Assembly (NCBI GenBank): GCA_016584305.1
Contig: JACEEZ010002754.1
Location: forward strand, 117,501 to 181,500
DNA from: Chionoecetes opilio
Taxonomy: Eukaryota; Arthropoda; Malacostraca; Decapoda; Majidae
Direction: 5' to 3'
Length of the DNA: 64,000 nt
The notes beneath the pieces are model-generated. The model was not told where the DNA came from. It worked only from the letters and a program-made list of their open reading frames with translations, and made no database searches. Every line of letters begins with the position of its first letter. The stretch's first letter is position 1. Both the position numbers and the translations under genes were made by a program. Shown here piece by piece: positions 21,001 to 29,145 of this stretch.

Positions 21001-22196
21001 TTCTGGCCTAAATACCTGCAAATTATCTTTAGGTTTTTCTTTAAAAAATCTGAATATGTTATTTAACACATGGCTGCACCCCCCTCCCCCCACTGTCACA
21101 CTCATAACACGTCATCATGCACCCCCCCCCCCTTAGGCGTTACATAATTTTTAATGGCCCCATATAGTCTCTCAATGCCCTGTCATGAAATTTCTATTGT
21201 CTCAAATGTCTAACTTCACATGAATAACAAATACTTGGCTAGTACTCTTAATAATAATTAAGAATTCCGGTAAAAATTTACTTTATGACTGTTGCAAGAT
21301 TTTCAGACAAGTTCGTTTTTTTTCCGTTCCATATGTGATGCTTTCCCTAATTTTTTTCCTGTGCAAACCTCAAGAAATGTGATTTTTGCAATTCGAAAAC
21401 GGGATGACAAATTTCTAAAAATACACTTTTTAGAAGTTTAGACTGGAAAATAACTCTCCATTTGTAAAAGCATCAAATAATAACCTAATCAAACCTTTAA
21501 ACTAACTTAAACTAAACTAACCCTCAAACTAACCTAACCAAACCTAACCCTTAAACTAACCTAACCTAGCCTATGAAAAATTTAATGTGTGCACAACATT
21601 TCATTATTACTTTCAAACTCGTTCTGACCTATACAAACAGTAGAAAGGCGAAAAATACTTGAATCCAGACAGTAATGTTCTAAATGTTAGCCATGTTTTT
21701 AAATGTTAATTCCATCACCATGAACAAATACAAAATAATCAGCTGTAATGCACATCAAATAATAAAGTAATGATGTGCAGGTGTCAACTAAGTGCCAAGA
21801 AATCACACTGACGACAGCAAACCAGTAGAGTGTCAAGTAATAGGCACACCCAACACACTAACACAAGCATGCCTCAGTTCACTACACTACACACACACAC
21901 ACACTTGAAGTAACACTCATTATTTAGGAAACCAAACGAAAACTTTAAATCAGGGCGGGTGTTAGGGTGTATTCGTACCTAGCGGTGTTGTCATGCCACC
22001 AGTGCCACCCCTTCAATGCCATCTCCAGGTTCTTCACGCAGGTCTCCCACCCCTCCTGCAGGTACATGGCCACGCCCTCGTTGTAATAGAAGTCGTAGGC
22101 CACATAGGACCTCCCAGACTCTGCCTCAGTTTCTGCCCCGCCACACGAAGCAATGGCGATCCACAGGACCAAGGAATATTTGGTGAACCTCAACAT
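2269..22196 (-). CDS. P3H1: Prolyl 3-hydroxylase (leprecan family), spliced gene
   Basis: A 2-oxoglutarate/iron-dependent collagen prolyl 3-hydroxylase of the endoplasmic reticulum. The thirteen coding exons are 21979-22196, 20013-20238, 19496-19639, 18663-18843, 18334-18459, 16826-16962, 16083-16193, 9450-9581, 8178-8273, 6043-6193, 5164-5251, 4161-4239 and 2269-2463; their phases all close, giving 627 codons. Residues 1-22 form a hydrophobic signal peptide. Four CxxxC motifs (CRRNC 74, CLVRC 108, CRFLC 235, CKRKC 265) are the hallmark of the leprecan/CRTAP N-terminal domain. The catalytic domain shows iron ligands H512, D514 (HVD) and H584 (PHG), 2-oxoglutarate-binding R594 (RCAVGLW), and ends in KDEL for ER retention. 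It is slightly shorter than vertebrate P3H1; the loss falls between exons 7 and 8, where an exon could have been missed. Assignment to P3H1 rather than P3H2 is not certain; the symbol marks the family. Confidence 0.93.
2618..3341 (+). mobile_element. Merlin-type DNA transposon
   Basis: The left end GGTGCTACTTTAGTATGCGT and the right end at 3315-3341 are inverted repeats of 27 bases with one mismatch. They are flanked by 8-bp direct repeats, GAAATATT (2610-2617) and GAAATAAT (3342-3349), as expected for the Merlin/IS1016 superfamily. Two more terminal-repeat-like copies sit just inside the right end (about 3255-3310). The interior carries a broken ISXO2-like transposase. The element lies in the last intron of the P3H gene, in the opposite orientation. 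Confidence 0.9.
2799..3212 (+). pseudogene. Merlin transposase relic (ISXO2-like DDE domain)
   Basis: One frame of 138 codons, interrupted once by TAA at 3066-3068, reads as the C-terminal two thirds of a Merlin/ISXO2 transposase. It has WVFG, then HSDEWPAYG with the second catalytic aspartate, then VNHQENYVDPVTGANTQGIE followed by RSW with the catalytic glutamate. The natural end is TAA at 3210-3212. The N-terminal part with the zinc finger and first aspartate is not present in frame, so the copy cannot make an active enzyme. Confidence 0.88.
3835..4038 (+). mobile_element. piggyBac-like MITE, copy 1
   Basis: Bounded by TTAA on both sides. The left end reads TTAACCCCTGGAGACCCAGA and the right end pairs with it as TCTGAGAGGGTTAA, slightly diverged. 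The shared internal block includes TATGACCTGTTTAGTATCC and CTAATTTGGTATATTTAGTT. It belongs to the eight-copy family in this window. Confidence 0.85.
4161..4239 (-). CDS. P3H1: P3H coding exon 12
   Basis: Encodes AILYLNEDFEGGELIF and on to HE, the core strand region of the dioxygenase fold. Acceptor CTCCTGTCAG, donor GTCAGT. The first base completes a serine codon begun in exon 11. Confidence 0.93.
4496..5069 (+). mobile_element. LINE 3' end with degraded reverse transcriptase tail (family 1)
   Basis: Broken frames encode the C-terminal tail of a non-LTR reverse transcriptase: GLIRPCMEYASLVW, then AFRLINSPPLTDCLQSLNHR, then KLWNSLPVSIFPLSYDL and a stop. At least two frameshifts separate these parts. 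A 3' untranslated region ends in CCTTTGTGATGT plus poly(A) at about 5057-5070. The same 3' end recurs at 18914-19068 (minus) and 55262-55311. The LINE clade is not assigned. Confidence 0.82.
5164..5251 (-). CDS. P3H1: P3H coding exon 11 (iron-binding HVD)
   Basis: Encodes HQVHVDNCILQDSGECLRV and on to PPAYTYRDY. The HVD triad supplies two iron ligands. Another AG lies 8 bases downstream (CCACCAG), but only the acceptor ending ACCTGAG keeps the frame with exon 10. Donor GTGAGT. Confidence 0.9.
6043..6193 (-). CDS. P3H1: P3H coding exon 10
   Basis: Encodes MIHAGLIDKAALELILRVTD and on through YFAYTHLVCRTARP, the first part of the catalytic domain. Acceptor CTCCCGGGACAG, donor GTGAGC. It starts in phase 0 and ends with one extra base. 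Confidence 0.93.
6269..6479 (+). mobile_element. piggyBac-like MITE, copy 2
   Basis: TTAA at both ends, with the left end TTAACCCCTTGAGACACAGA and the right end GGGCGTGAAGGGGTTAA as imperfect inverted repeats. Internal sequence as in the other copies. A LINE 3' end adjoins it directly. Confidence 0.88.
6480..6614 (+). mobile_element. LINE 3' end (family 2)
   Basis: Contains GATGAAAGGTGGATGTAGGT, then AACTACCTCGTGTAGGTCTC and CCTCTTGTAGCTTCC, and ends in TTCTTATG-type tail repeats. The same 3' end occurs at 14560-14692, 45522-45581, 46714-46908 and 60084-60262. Confidence 0.8.
6746..7409. mobile_element. DNA transposon with TA duplication, copy 1
   Basis: Terminal inverted repeats CCGTAGATAACAGTGAAGTC and GACTTCACTGTTATCTACGG (the left repeat reads on into GCCA), flanked by TA on both sides, suggest a Tc1/mariner-type non-autonomous element of 664 bp. 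A shorter related copy is at 32822-33302 and a fragment at about 29773-29835. No transposase frame is seen. Confidence 0.8.
8178..8273 (-). CDS. P3H1: P3H coding exon 9
   Basis: Encodes 32 residues including GDGYKGDFSPHTPSETFQGI, a conserved leprecan-family block. Acceptor CTCCCTGCAG, donor GTGAGT, phase 0 at both ends. Confidence 0.95.
8328..8612. mobile_element. Tigger/pogo-like MITE
   Basis: TA-flanked inverted repeats CAGTAAAAGCCTTATAACTC and its complement ending CTTTTACTG. CAG ends with TA duplications are typical of pogo/Tigger elements. It contains two long poly(T) runs and repeated ATAACTCGGCA motifs. Confidence 0.82.
8800..9247. mobile_element. Tigger/pogo-like MITE with internal tandem repeats, copy 1
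   Basis: Ends CAGGAAAACCTCTCGTCTTC and TATGAGAGGTTTTACTG are imperfect inverted repeats, with TA on the left and TC on the right. Inside are about five tandem units of a poly(T) run followed by GGGTCGAAATTTCCTAGCTA and TATTATACACACCT. The second copy is at 62503-62834. Confidence 0.8.
9450..9581 (-). CDS. P3H1: P3H coding exon 8
   Basis: Encodes LKRLSGLGIRVVKAARKAEE and then GVDRVVADGLASTLECLVLT. The RVVADG stretch matches the leprecan segment just before the catalytic domain. Donor GTGAGT is clear. The acceptor GTGGGTCAG has a weak pyrimidine tract but is the one whose phase fits exon 7; another AG 59 bases upstream would break the frame. Confidence 0.78.
10029..10515. mobile_element. hAT-like MITE
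   Basis: Inverted ends CAGAGCTGGGCA and TGCCCAGCTCTG, flanked by CTGGTTCC (10021-10028) and ATGGTTCC (10516-10523), an 8-bp near-perfect duplication as hAT elements make. The interior is rich in TATTTAAATACATT repeats. Confidence 0.82.
10575..10784. mobile_element. MITE, poly(T)/poly(A)-ended family, copy 1
   Basis: Imperfect inverted ends: CTATTTTTTTTAACGAGG at the left and CCTCATTAAAAAAAATAC, then TATAG, at the right. A reverse-oriented relative is at 56759-56975, sharing inner blocks such as CATCAAATATCAGTCAG-like sequence. Edges are approximate. Confidence 0.6.
11241..12797. mobile_element. Inverted-repeat element filled by a 23-bp tandem array
   Basis: About 80 bases at 11241-11325 (including AAGTTGGCAAAAATG and GAACGCACGAGATTGG) return in reverse complement at 12700-12797. 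The tandem array between them has units matching the inner edge of this repeat, so the array seems to have grown from the subterminal end of the element. It lies in a P3H intron. Confidence 0.75.
11308..12685. repeat. Minisatellite, 23-bp unit, about 60 copies
   Basis: The unit is GGCTGAGGTGTTGGGAGAGA followed by AT or TT plus one base. Units are nearly identical, with two alternating types (GAATGG and GATTGG) and scattered indels. Confidence 0.97.
12928..12933 (-). promoter_or_regulatory. Candidate polyadenylation signal for a short P3H transcript
   Basis: AATAAA on the minus strand, about 1.2 kb downstream of the alternative terminal stop at 14155. It would end the transcript before the dioxygenase exons. 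The link is inferred only from position. Confidence 0.35.
13283..13562. repeat. Tandem repeat, about 53-bp unit, 5 copies
   Basis: The unit contains AAAAAGGGGAATGTGCCAGA, then CATCAGAGGTCATATGGCAC and TGTGGGAAAGCAT. Copies differ by single bases. Confidence 0.95.
13865..14012. mobile_element. Hairpin (foldback) element, copy 1
   Basis: A near-perfect palindrome. AGGTGATGAAGGCGACACAG and GGGAAGGGAGTACTTTATTC are mirrored by GAATAAAGTACATACTCACT and CCCAGCCGTGTCTCCTTCA. A second copy is at 36328-36510. A transcript would fold into one long stem. Confidence 0.8.
14155..14274 (-). CDS. Alternative terminal exon of the P3H gene (short, CRTAP-like form)
   Basis: An open 39-codon exon ending in TAG follows a good acceptor (CTTGCAG, with CCC upstream) and starts in phase 0, which matches exon 7. 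It reads TSEAGKVGESQGTNTTATDA and on, ending in APHEEF. Joined to exon 7 it would give a protein of about 420 aa with the signal peptide and CxxxC domain but no dioxygenase domain, like vertebrate CRTAP in layout. The final HEEF resembles KDEL-type ER retention tails. Nothing in it matches a family I know; support is the splice site, phase, open frame and a downstream AATAAA. Transcript evidence would decide. Confidence 0.45.
   Translation of the reverse strand, partial: TSEAGKVGESQGTNTTATDAELDASSVIMGTTEAPHEEF
14560..14692 (+). mobile_element. LINE 3' end (family 2)
   Basis: AGGAGTCTGGATAAATTCGT, then GAGGTGGATGTAGG and AACTACCTCGTGTAGGTCTC, ending in a TTCTTATG-type tail. It lies in a P3H intron. 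Confidence 0.78.
15040..15840. repeat. Pyrimidine-rich minisatellite, about 33-bp unit
   Basis: Repeats of CCTCCACTCTCTCCCTCTCT followed by CCTCCTTAATAGT, with shorter variants that lack one CCTCTCT block. The minus strand (the P3H sense) is purine-only over long runs. Several units in the middle carry indels. Confidence 0.93.
16083..16193 (-). CDS. P3H1: P3H coding exon 7
   Basis: Encodes 37 residues, EFVAFKEREDYEEELMEFIE and on, ending in an acidic WDEEDDE. Acceptor TTTGTCCTCAG lies directly against the 36-bp tandem array at 16197-16497; donor GTGAGT. Phase 0 at both ends. Confidence 0.93.
16197..16497. repeat. Minisatellite, 36-bp unit, about 8 copies, at a P3H splice acceptor
   Basis: The unit is ACAAAAACAGATGCATCATG followed by ACTGACCAAGTGAGAT. 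On the minus strand the last unit supplies CTGTTTTTGT, the pyrimidine tract of the exon 7 acceptor. The unit length is divisible by three, which creates long spurious frames on both strands. Confidence 0.97.
16595..16814 (+). mobile_element. piggyBac-like MITE, copy 3
   Basis: Both ends TTAA; left end TTAACCCCTTGAGACCCAGA, right end CTTGGCGTGAAGGTGTTAA. It stops 11 bases short of the P3H exon 6 donor. Confidence 0.85.
16826..16962 (-). CDS. P3H1: P3H coding exon 6
   Basis: Encodes AKACEAVATYLILKPGAEIQ and on to EDMFVPRK, a TPR-like repeat of the leprecan N-terminal domain. Acceptor TATCCCCAG, donor GTGAGT. Confidence 0.95.
17035..17965. repeat. Minisatellite, about 20-22-bp unit, upstream of a P3H acceptor
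   Basis: About 44 units of GAAAACAAATGAGGGGAAAA with variable A and G runs. On the minus strand this is a nearly pure pyrimidine block ending about 70 bases before the exon 6 acceptor. Phenylalanine-rich reading frames here are artefacts. Confidence 0.96.
18334..18459 (-). CDS. P3H1: P3H coding exon 5
   Basis: Encodes HFTFTLRCKRKCMWQLSELS and on to FDYLQYSYFQ, with the fourth CxxxC motif (CKRKC). Acceptor CCCTAAAG, donor GTGAGT. Confidence 0.94.
18663..18843 (-). CDS. P3H1: P3H coding exon 4
   Basis: Encodes PYGQEYFKATLAYQDNNFGL and on, with the third CxxxC motif (CRFLC). Acceptor GTGCCAACAG, donor GTGAGT. Confidence 0.94.
18914..19068 (-). mobile_element. LINE 3' end (family 1), minus strand
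   Basis: A poly(T) run then ACATCACAAAGGACTGGCCA, the reverse complement of the 3' end at 4970-5069. It is 5'-truncated and lies in P3H intron 3. Confidence 0.85.
19496..19639 (-). CDS. P3H1: P3H coding exon 3
   Basis: Encodes 48 residues, LGRVKDAANAAATVLAVQPN and on to VVNLELK, a TPR-like repeat. Acceptor CGCTTCACAG, donor GTGAGA. Confidence 0.95.
20013..20238 (-). CDS. P3H1: P3H coding exon 2
   Basis: Encodes CRRNCSLEAEQKELLSANMS and on to KPYDYLQLCYYR. It holds the first two CxxxC motifs and the conserved P-Y-x-Y-L-Q. Acceptor TGTCTGTCTAG, donor GTGAGT. Confidence 0.95.
20692..20777. mobile_element. Short hairpin repeat
   Basis: GGAACTGTCGC at the left and GCGACAGTTCC at the right form inverted ends around 60 bases. 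Origin unknown. Confidence 0.4.
20818..21161. mobile_element. MITE with GGGGCCATTAAAAAATTACG ends
   Basis: Inverted ends GGGGCCATTAAAAAATTACG and TAATTTTTAATGGCCCC, with poly(C) runs inside. No clear target duplication, so superfamily not assigned. Confidence 0.75.
21979..22196 (-). CDS. P3H1: P3H coding exon 1 (signal peptide)
   Basis: Encodes MLRFTKYSLVLWIAIASCGG and on to HDNTA. The start at 22196 is chosen because it gives a compact signal peptide; another in-frame ATG lies at 22265. The first TPR-like repeat (YVAYDFYYNEGVAMYLQEGW) follows. Donor GTACGA. Confidence 0.92.
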
Positions 22197-22269
22197 TCTG
22201 CCGAGGGAAGTGCCGATTCGCTGACCCAAACAAACACTGCTGACGCTGAGCTCCAATGACAACACTCCT

Positions 22270-24144
22270 GCCTTACTTGTCCTGCTTTATCCGTGATTTC
22301 AGCCTTTTAATCGTCCTATCTGAGGATTTCGTGGCTCCTCCGTGTCCCTGTGTTGGCTATCCTGGGATGATTAGGGAAGCTGGGAAGGGCAGGGACGTGG
22401 CACCCAGACGCGGTGAACAGAGGGCACCCCACATCACCACCCACGCGACCACCCTTCCACTCAACGCTAACAGGCCCATTGTAACACTGATAAATGGACA
22501 TCTTACAGGCTGATAATTACCCCCACGATACACAATGCTGTAGATAGAATGATAAGCTATGGGATGCGATCAATATCAAGGGTTGATTTCCTACCAAGAT
22601 GAGGTCAATGACATCTAAAGTTGCTATTTCTTTATTTTTGTTGTACATTTCTGCCGCGTTATGCTGCACTTACCATTAATAACAGTGTACATTTTCCTTA
22701 AAAACTTATAGTTAACCCTATCATACTAAAAGAAGAAATATTTACCAATACGGAAAGATTGTAATGGATTCTGCAGCTGAGCGAGTTGCGGGTTACCTAT
22801 TTTGACACATTAGTGAGGCATACCTACTGAGGGAGTTACTGAAAACCAAGTCAATCTCACAACATACATCATCAACCACAACATTACTTTTTCCATGCAA
22901 GTTTTCCATTACGCTTGTCAAACCAACGGGAATACTTGTAGTAAATTCCACCTCGTCAACCCAACCGTCTGAAGAGGCTGGTGCTCCTTGCTGTTGCCCG
23001 AGCGCTACGCCTGCTTGTCACCCTGTCTGCCTGCCCCTCCCCCCTCAAACCACCCTCACAGACACCCTCTGCCAAGGATAATATAAGAGTAAAGTATCCT
23101 TGCTCTCTCCCCACCAAGGGAAAACACCAAACACATGCACGACTATTCCATACTATTTTATTCATCGTAACTCTCTCCGGCTGAGCAGACATCGTTGGTG
23201 TTTTAGAATATACGTGTTTGATAAAGTTAACATGTCACTAACCGCTGGATGATACATTTTTCCGCCATCAGCTAATTCCCTTTTACAGGCCTTATTTTTT
23301 ATTTCTGCCACTGAAAGAATAGTTTTGGTAGTGTTAAGATGCTTGATTAAGGCATTACGTGAATCAAAAGCGCGAACAAATCAATCTGTATTCTGATTTC
23401 TTACAAGGAAGGAAATTTCAGGGTGAGGGCATGGCCTCCTTGCGCCCCCCCTCCCCCATGGGTGCGCTCCTGAACTGTATGACTCTGCCTGCTCCCCTCT
23501 TCTCTCATCCTTCCCTCGTCTACCCTACCCCATCCTCCCTTCCTCCATCTCCCTCCACGCTTTGGGAAACATATGAGAGACGCCTTTAGTTTGCCTTCTC
23601 ATTCACTCGCCTAGTGAGAATAACGATGTATTAAGACCTCATCTAATATTTAATATACTATAGGAGCAGTCGTGTGTCTGTGTGTGTGTGTGTCTGTCTG
23701 TCTGTTTTGGGTAGCCGAAACTGTATATTCAATTTTGATGAGAGTAGGCTAAAAATATCGCAAATAAATCGCAGGTGGTAAGTGGCTTGGTCCCATGTCG
23801 ATTGAATAATTTTGAAGGAGGGTTTTGGGCTAAAAACACTTTAGGAGTATTAGATTACAGGAAAAACTCTGCGATAACGTCTTGCCGCATTTCACAAACT
23901 CAGTAGACTCATGGACGTTTGTGTGCGTGTGTGAGTGTGTTGGAATCACACGGAACACAAAAAAAGGGTTGGAATCACACGGAATGTGGTCTACCCCGAG
24001 GCACTTTGACCAGTGACCAACGACAGCAACAACACGATTGGAGTTTGCAATCACATGTTGTCTAATATATACTACTACTACAAAAATCAATACATGGGTC
24101 CGAAGGGCCCACAAGCACTTGTTATTTACTGTTTTTGTATTCCT

Positions 24145-24190
<46 letters not shown>

Positions 24191-25100
24191 AACGCAATAC
24201 AATGAGAAAAAAAATATTACGTACATTTATATATACTCATCGAACCTCTACTAAGAATTTAATTTCGTCACGTATTTCAGGTTACCGCCGGGAGTCAGTG
24301 GGTTGAGACAAAAAAAAAATTGTGCAACACCACGATAAGAAAGACGGAAACGAAATACAAGATAACTTCTACACCTCCTACAACACATACAAATGAAAAT
24401 AGACAATACATAGGCAATCAACGAGGCTAATGTCCCAAAGTAACACACAAGGAGATGAAACAATGAACAGGAAAATGAGTGAATAAATCAATGAATAAGA
24501 AGATGAAAAAGTCTGCTAAAAAGGTAAAACTTAAAATTACACAAATATTTACGTGAATTTAGAACACAAACGAAACGCAAATAAATGACGCTCAGAAAAT
24601 CATTATCATTTCACTTCTTCTCTTGTCTTGTCTTCCAAATTTCACCCTCTTACATCACCCAAGCAAAGCTGTTGTACATTAATCTTCATCAACCAAGTAT
24701 CGATAAAATTATTGTATTCCATTAGAGTATGTGCGATAAAGGGCGTGTCCTTCAGGGGCCTTAAGGGGCGTGGGGGCGCTACCCTTGCTGCTGTAACTGG
24801 CACAGGACGAGGGTTGCAGGCTGATGACGCGGCGGCGGCGGTGGCGATGGTGCAGACGCCGGCATGAATGAGAGAATGAGTGAGAGTGAAAGCCGGGGCA
24901 GCCTTGTGTATGTACGTATTGCTGCTACTATACCATGACTACTGATGAGGATTCTGCTGCTGCTGCTGCTGCTATTGGTGGCGATGATGGTGCTACTGTA
25001 CTACAACTACCACTAATGATTGTGATATCAACACTGTTAATGATAATAACAATAACAAAATTTGCAATGCAAATACAAATTATTACAACAATGAATAATC
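22270..25100. other. Intergenic, no gene seen
   Basis: Region upstream of the P3H start codon. It holds a (GA)n run at 24148-24185 and short TG runs. I see no exon, tRNA or transposon with support here. Confidence 0.6.
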
Positions 25101-25133
25101 ATGATCATCATTCATTATTAAAATTTCAATTCT

Positions 25134-25298
25134 ACCACTACTACTACTGCAACAGCAACAACAACAACTACAACTACTACTACTACTAGTGCTGCAACAC
25201 CACCACCATGTGCACAGCTCCCATCACCCACTGCAACGACTATTACTACTACTACTCCTTCTTCTACCACTGCTGCTATTGTTACTACTACTACACTG

Positions 25299-25336
<38 letters not shown>

Positions 25337-25378
25337 GCTACTACTACTATTACTACTACTACTACTACTACTGCTACA
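25134..25378. repeat. (TAC)n microsatellite block
   Basis: Interrupted TAC/TGC trinucleotide runs. Serine-, tyrosine- and threonine-rich frames across it are artefacts. Confidence 0.9.
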
Positions 25379-26032
25379 TTGCAACCACCTTTACCCTACT
25401 AACATTATCCCCCAAAATGTATGTTAACTTTCACTTTTCCCATTTTTTCAGCATGACTGTCAAACTGAGGCTAATACTTCCAACCCTTACAACGCAGCAT
25501 CGAGACCTATCAATAACCCATCCAGCGTTACGTAATCGGGTATTCAGAACACGTTTACAACAAAGCAATGATAAGATTACTAAGATAAGGCCTGTGTTAT
25601 CTGGTGCCATGGGTGCTAGGAGTTTTTATCAAGGGAAACATATAAGCATATTAACACTAATAAATCATCTATCATACACATTTGACTCTTGGCTCCTGTG
25701 AGGACTAGAAGCCGTGCGGGGGGGATCGGGGAAGGGGGGGCACGTGGAGGCAGGTGACAGGGGCGCCGTCGCTGGCCTGCCGGTGGTCGGGTCTATGTAG
25801 TGTTGCGTCATTACCTGATCAGCTGGTCCATGTGGCGGAGGTACGATGACTCCACAGACCTAGTTTTCCGAGGCCTAAAAACCGGCGATATGTGGGTGAA
25901 AATACCGAGTGGCCAGGGATAGTGTTACGTTTTTTGACACTTAACTATTGAGGGATGGTATGTAGGGAGGGTGATAGTGAAGCAAGCGAAGGAATGAATA
26001 CTTTAGAGCTAGGTTAAATTGTGCATCACCTG

Positions 26033-26059
<27 letters not shown>

Positions 26060-26063
<4 letters not shown>

Positions 26064-26760
26064 ATACAACCGGCTGACTGGCAGATGGACTAAAGAAAAG
26101 AGGGTAGGGAGAGGGGGGCGAGGGTCTAACGGTAACCTTTCCACCAAACTCATAAACACAGTCAGAGTAGCACTTCGCATAGATGTATTCTTCTCTATAC
26201 ATATTTGTCTCTTAAATTCATACCTCTGTCATGCTTTCGCTTATCTGGTCCCCGATGGCCTAATGAGGAGAGGAGAGAGGGGAGGGCGAGGGTCTGACAG
26301 TAACCTTTCCACCAAACTCACAAACACAGGCAGAGGCAGCACTTCGCATAGATGAATTCCTCTGTACTTTCCTTCGTACCTCTGTCATGCTTTGCTCTTA
26401 TCTGGTCCCCGATGGCTTAATGAGGAGAGGAGGTGAGGAGAGAGGAGGGCGAGGGTCTAATTAACGGTAACCTTTCCACCAAACTCACAAACACAGGCAG
26501 AGGCAGCACTTCGCATAGATGAATTCCTCTGTATCTTCCCTTCGTACCTCTGTCATGCTTTCTCTTATCTGGTCCCCGATGGCCTAATGAGGAGAGGAGG
26601 GTGAGGAGAGAGAGGAGGGCGAGGGTCTAATTAGCGGTAACCTTTCCACCAAACTCACAAACACAGGCAGAGCAGCACTTCGCATTGATACATTCCTCGC
26701 TACACTTGTCGGCTTCATACCTGTCATGCTTTCTCCTTTCTTGTATACTTCGTGACTGAT
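26060..26760. repeat. Tandem repeat, about 160-185-bp unit, 4 copies
   Basis: Each copy contains GGCGAGGGTCTAA, GGTAACCTTTCCACCAAACT, CAGCACTTCGCAT and TCTGTCATGCTTT followed by TTATCTGGTCCCCGATGG. The last copy has diverged at its 3' end. Confidence 0.88.
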
Positions 26761-26998
26761 GCAATAACGTTTGTAACATCTAACAGGAATGACCATCTTA
26801 GGTACAGAGTTTGATCATTTTGACTTATATATTCTATTCATATTCGCCTTGCTCAAGTTCACCAGCATTTTCATAAGTTCTGCTATTTACTAGAACACTA
26901 CATATTGGGCATCTTCTTCCTTGCCTTTCCTAACGTTCAATACGATTTGTAGGCATTTTAAAGAATGAATTTTCTCGTTTCTGGGGGATCGTTCTTCT

Positions 26999-27000
<2 letters not shown>

Positions 27001-27082
<82 letters not shown>

Positions 27083-27154
27083 AATCATCACTACTAAATC
27101 CTTCCATCTCGGCATTTAAGATTTTTTCCCATCATAGCGCGAGCACTTGTGAGG

Positions 27155-27211
<57 letters not shown>
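27001..27211. repeat. (GA)n and (TC)n microsatellites in opposite sense
   Basis: A (GA)n run at 27001-27073 and a (TC)n run at 27159-27211, 85 bases apart, able to pair as a stem. Confidence 0.92.
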
Positions 27212-27214
<3 letters not shown>

Positions 27215-27759
27215 GCGCCGTGCTCATATTTCCATCGTTCACTGCCTCATCCATCATTATGCAAGACGGAGGGCGTGGTGTGTAACGAGCACAAACTCAT
27301 CCATCCCACACTAGTTACCACGCATAGACCCCGCGGCTCATGGCAGGCCAAGATGGGTGCGGGCCGTGGTGAGATGTCAGACAAGGAGGGAGGGGGGTGT
27401 AGGAGGCAGCAGGTGTGTGTAGGGGGGCAGCAGGGATGGTAGTTATGGTAAGCAGACCGCTATACCAAAGACACCGAGGGAGGGAGAGGAGGAGGAAGGT
27501 GGTGGGTATGCGTTTATGGGGAGGGGAGGCAAGGAAGGGCGGTTGGGCGAGAATGTTCAAGGACACGGTGAGGGGCTTGGGCCTGATACATGTAGGTAGG
27601 TCACAGTGGCACTCCTGCGTATACACCTTTCTGGTCGGAACACTCTCTCTCTCTCTCTCTCTCTCTACGCCCAGCCATAATTCGGCCTTGAAAGATAAGC
27701 TGATACGCGGAATCAGTTACAAGTTGCGCAACACATTACCTGACGCACTGATGTGATAA

Positions 27760-27882
27760 TAGTACTTCTACTACTACTACCACTTCTACTACTACTACCA
27801 CTTCTACTACTACTACTACCACTTCTACTACTACTACTACTACTACTAACCACTTCTACTACTACTACCACTTCTACTTTTT
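27760..27882. repeat. (TAC)n microsatellite
   Basis: TAC runs broken by CACTTC units, followed by poly(T). Confidence 0.92.
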
Positions 27883-28034
27883 TTTTTTTTTTTTTAAAGA
27901 TACCTCCACCGCTTGTTTATTTGCGGATTCCATTAACTGGTTGCCAGTAGCCCCAACTCTGATCGCTACTGACTGTGGCATCCAACCATAGGCTACTACT
28001 ACTTATCCACTACTTACTCCCCTCTCTCCGTCAT

Positions 28035-28513
28035 CTACACTAATATGCCGCTCTCCACTACAGTGGCCTGGTAGTTCAGGCCATCTAAATCGATGGTTGT
28101 GGGGGCGGAGTATCTAGTACCCCTGAGACATAGGAGGGCAGACCTGAGCAGGGAGAAGGAGAGACGGCACCTCATCCAGGCTACAACGTGGCTCCTTGGC
28201 TGATGCTTCTTTTCTGCCATTACATCTGCTAGTCTTGAATAGAAGCACTTGGCCTTGGGGCCCATCCCGCCTGACGTAGTGAAAACCAGGGGTGTGAAGC
28301 TGCCGTGGTCGACATTTCGGATCCTATCGCCATAACTCCTGATTTTTTCCCGTTCATTCTTTTGGTGAGCAGCTTCCAGTGGGATCCTCTGGTAGCAGGC
28401 GGCCATTGGATCGAAGATTCTGATGTCTATGAACGCTCTCTGTCCTCTGGTCCAGAAACCACGAGCACTTACGTCCACTCGGGCCTCGTTTGTGGTGTTG
28501 GCCGTCCACTTCT
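28035..28513 (-). pseudogene. Retroelement C-terminal nuclease-like fragment
   Basis: An open minus-strand frame of about 155 codons reads ARVDVSARGFWTRGQRAFID, then IRIFDPMAACYQRIPLEAAH, PLVFTTSGGMGPKAKCFY and RLSFSLLRSALLCLRGTRYS. This resembles a domain found repeatedly in transposon-derived proteins of marine invertebrates, with a D...(F/I)DIR core like PD-(D/E)xK nucleases. It begins inside (TAC)n DNA without an upstream reverse transcriptase, so it is a 5'-truncated fragment. The family assignment is from memory and uncertain. Confidence 0.55.
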
Positions 28514-28658
28514 ACTACTACTACTACCGCTTTTACTACTACTACCACTTCTACTACTACTACCACTTCTACTACTACTACCACTACTACTACTACTACC
28601 ACTTCTACTACTACTACCACTTCTACTACTACTACCACTTCTACTACTACTACCACTT

Positions 28659-28716
<58 letters not shown>

Positions 28717-28721
28717 CACTT

Positions 28722-28769
<48 letters not shown>

Positions 28770-28821
28770 ATAATAATAATAATAATAATAATAATATACT
28801 ACAACTTGCAATGACAACTAT

Positions 28822-28881
<60 letters not shown>

Positions 28882-29001
28882 TACTACTACTACTACCATT
28901 ACTACTACTACTAGCTACTACTACTACTACTACTACTACTACTAAGTCTAGACTACTACTTGTACGTACTACTACTACTATTACTACCACTACTACTACT
29001 A

Positions 29002-29032
<31 letters not shown>

Positions 29033-29145
29033 CATTACTACTACTACTAGCTACTACTACTACTACTACTACTACTACTAAGTCTAGACTACTACTTGTT
29101 CGTACTATTACTACTACTACCACTACTACTACTACTACTACTAAT
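28509..29145. repeat. (TAC)n microsatellite blocks
   Basis: Long TAC trinucleotide runs with CACTTC and TAA interruptions, including a duplicated segment TAAGTCTAGACTACTACTTG at about 28943 and 29079. Confidence 0.95.

Noticed and set aside
22956..23192. Minus-strand frame upstream of P3H as an extra gene
   Set aside because: No homology, no splice context and biased only by local base composition.
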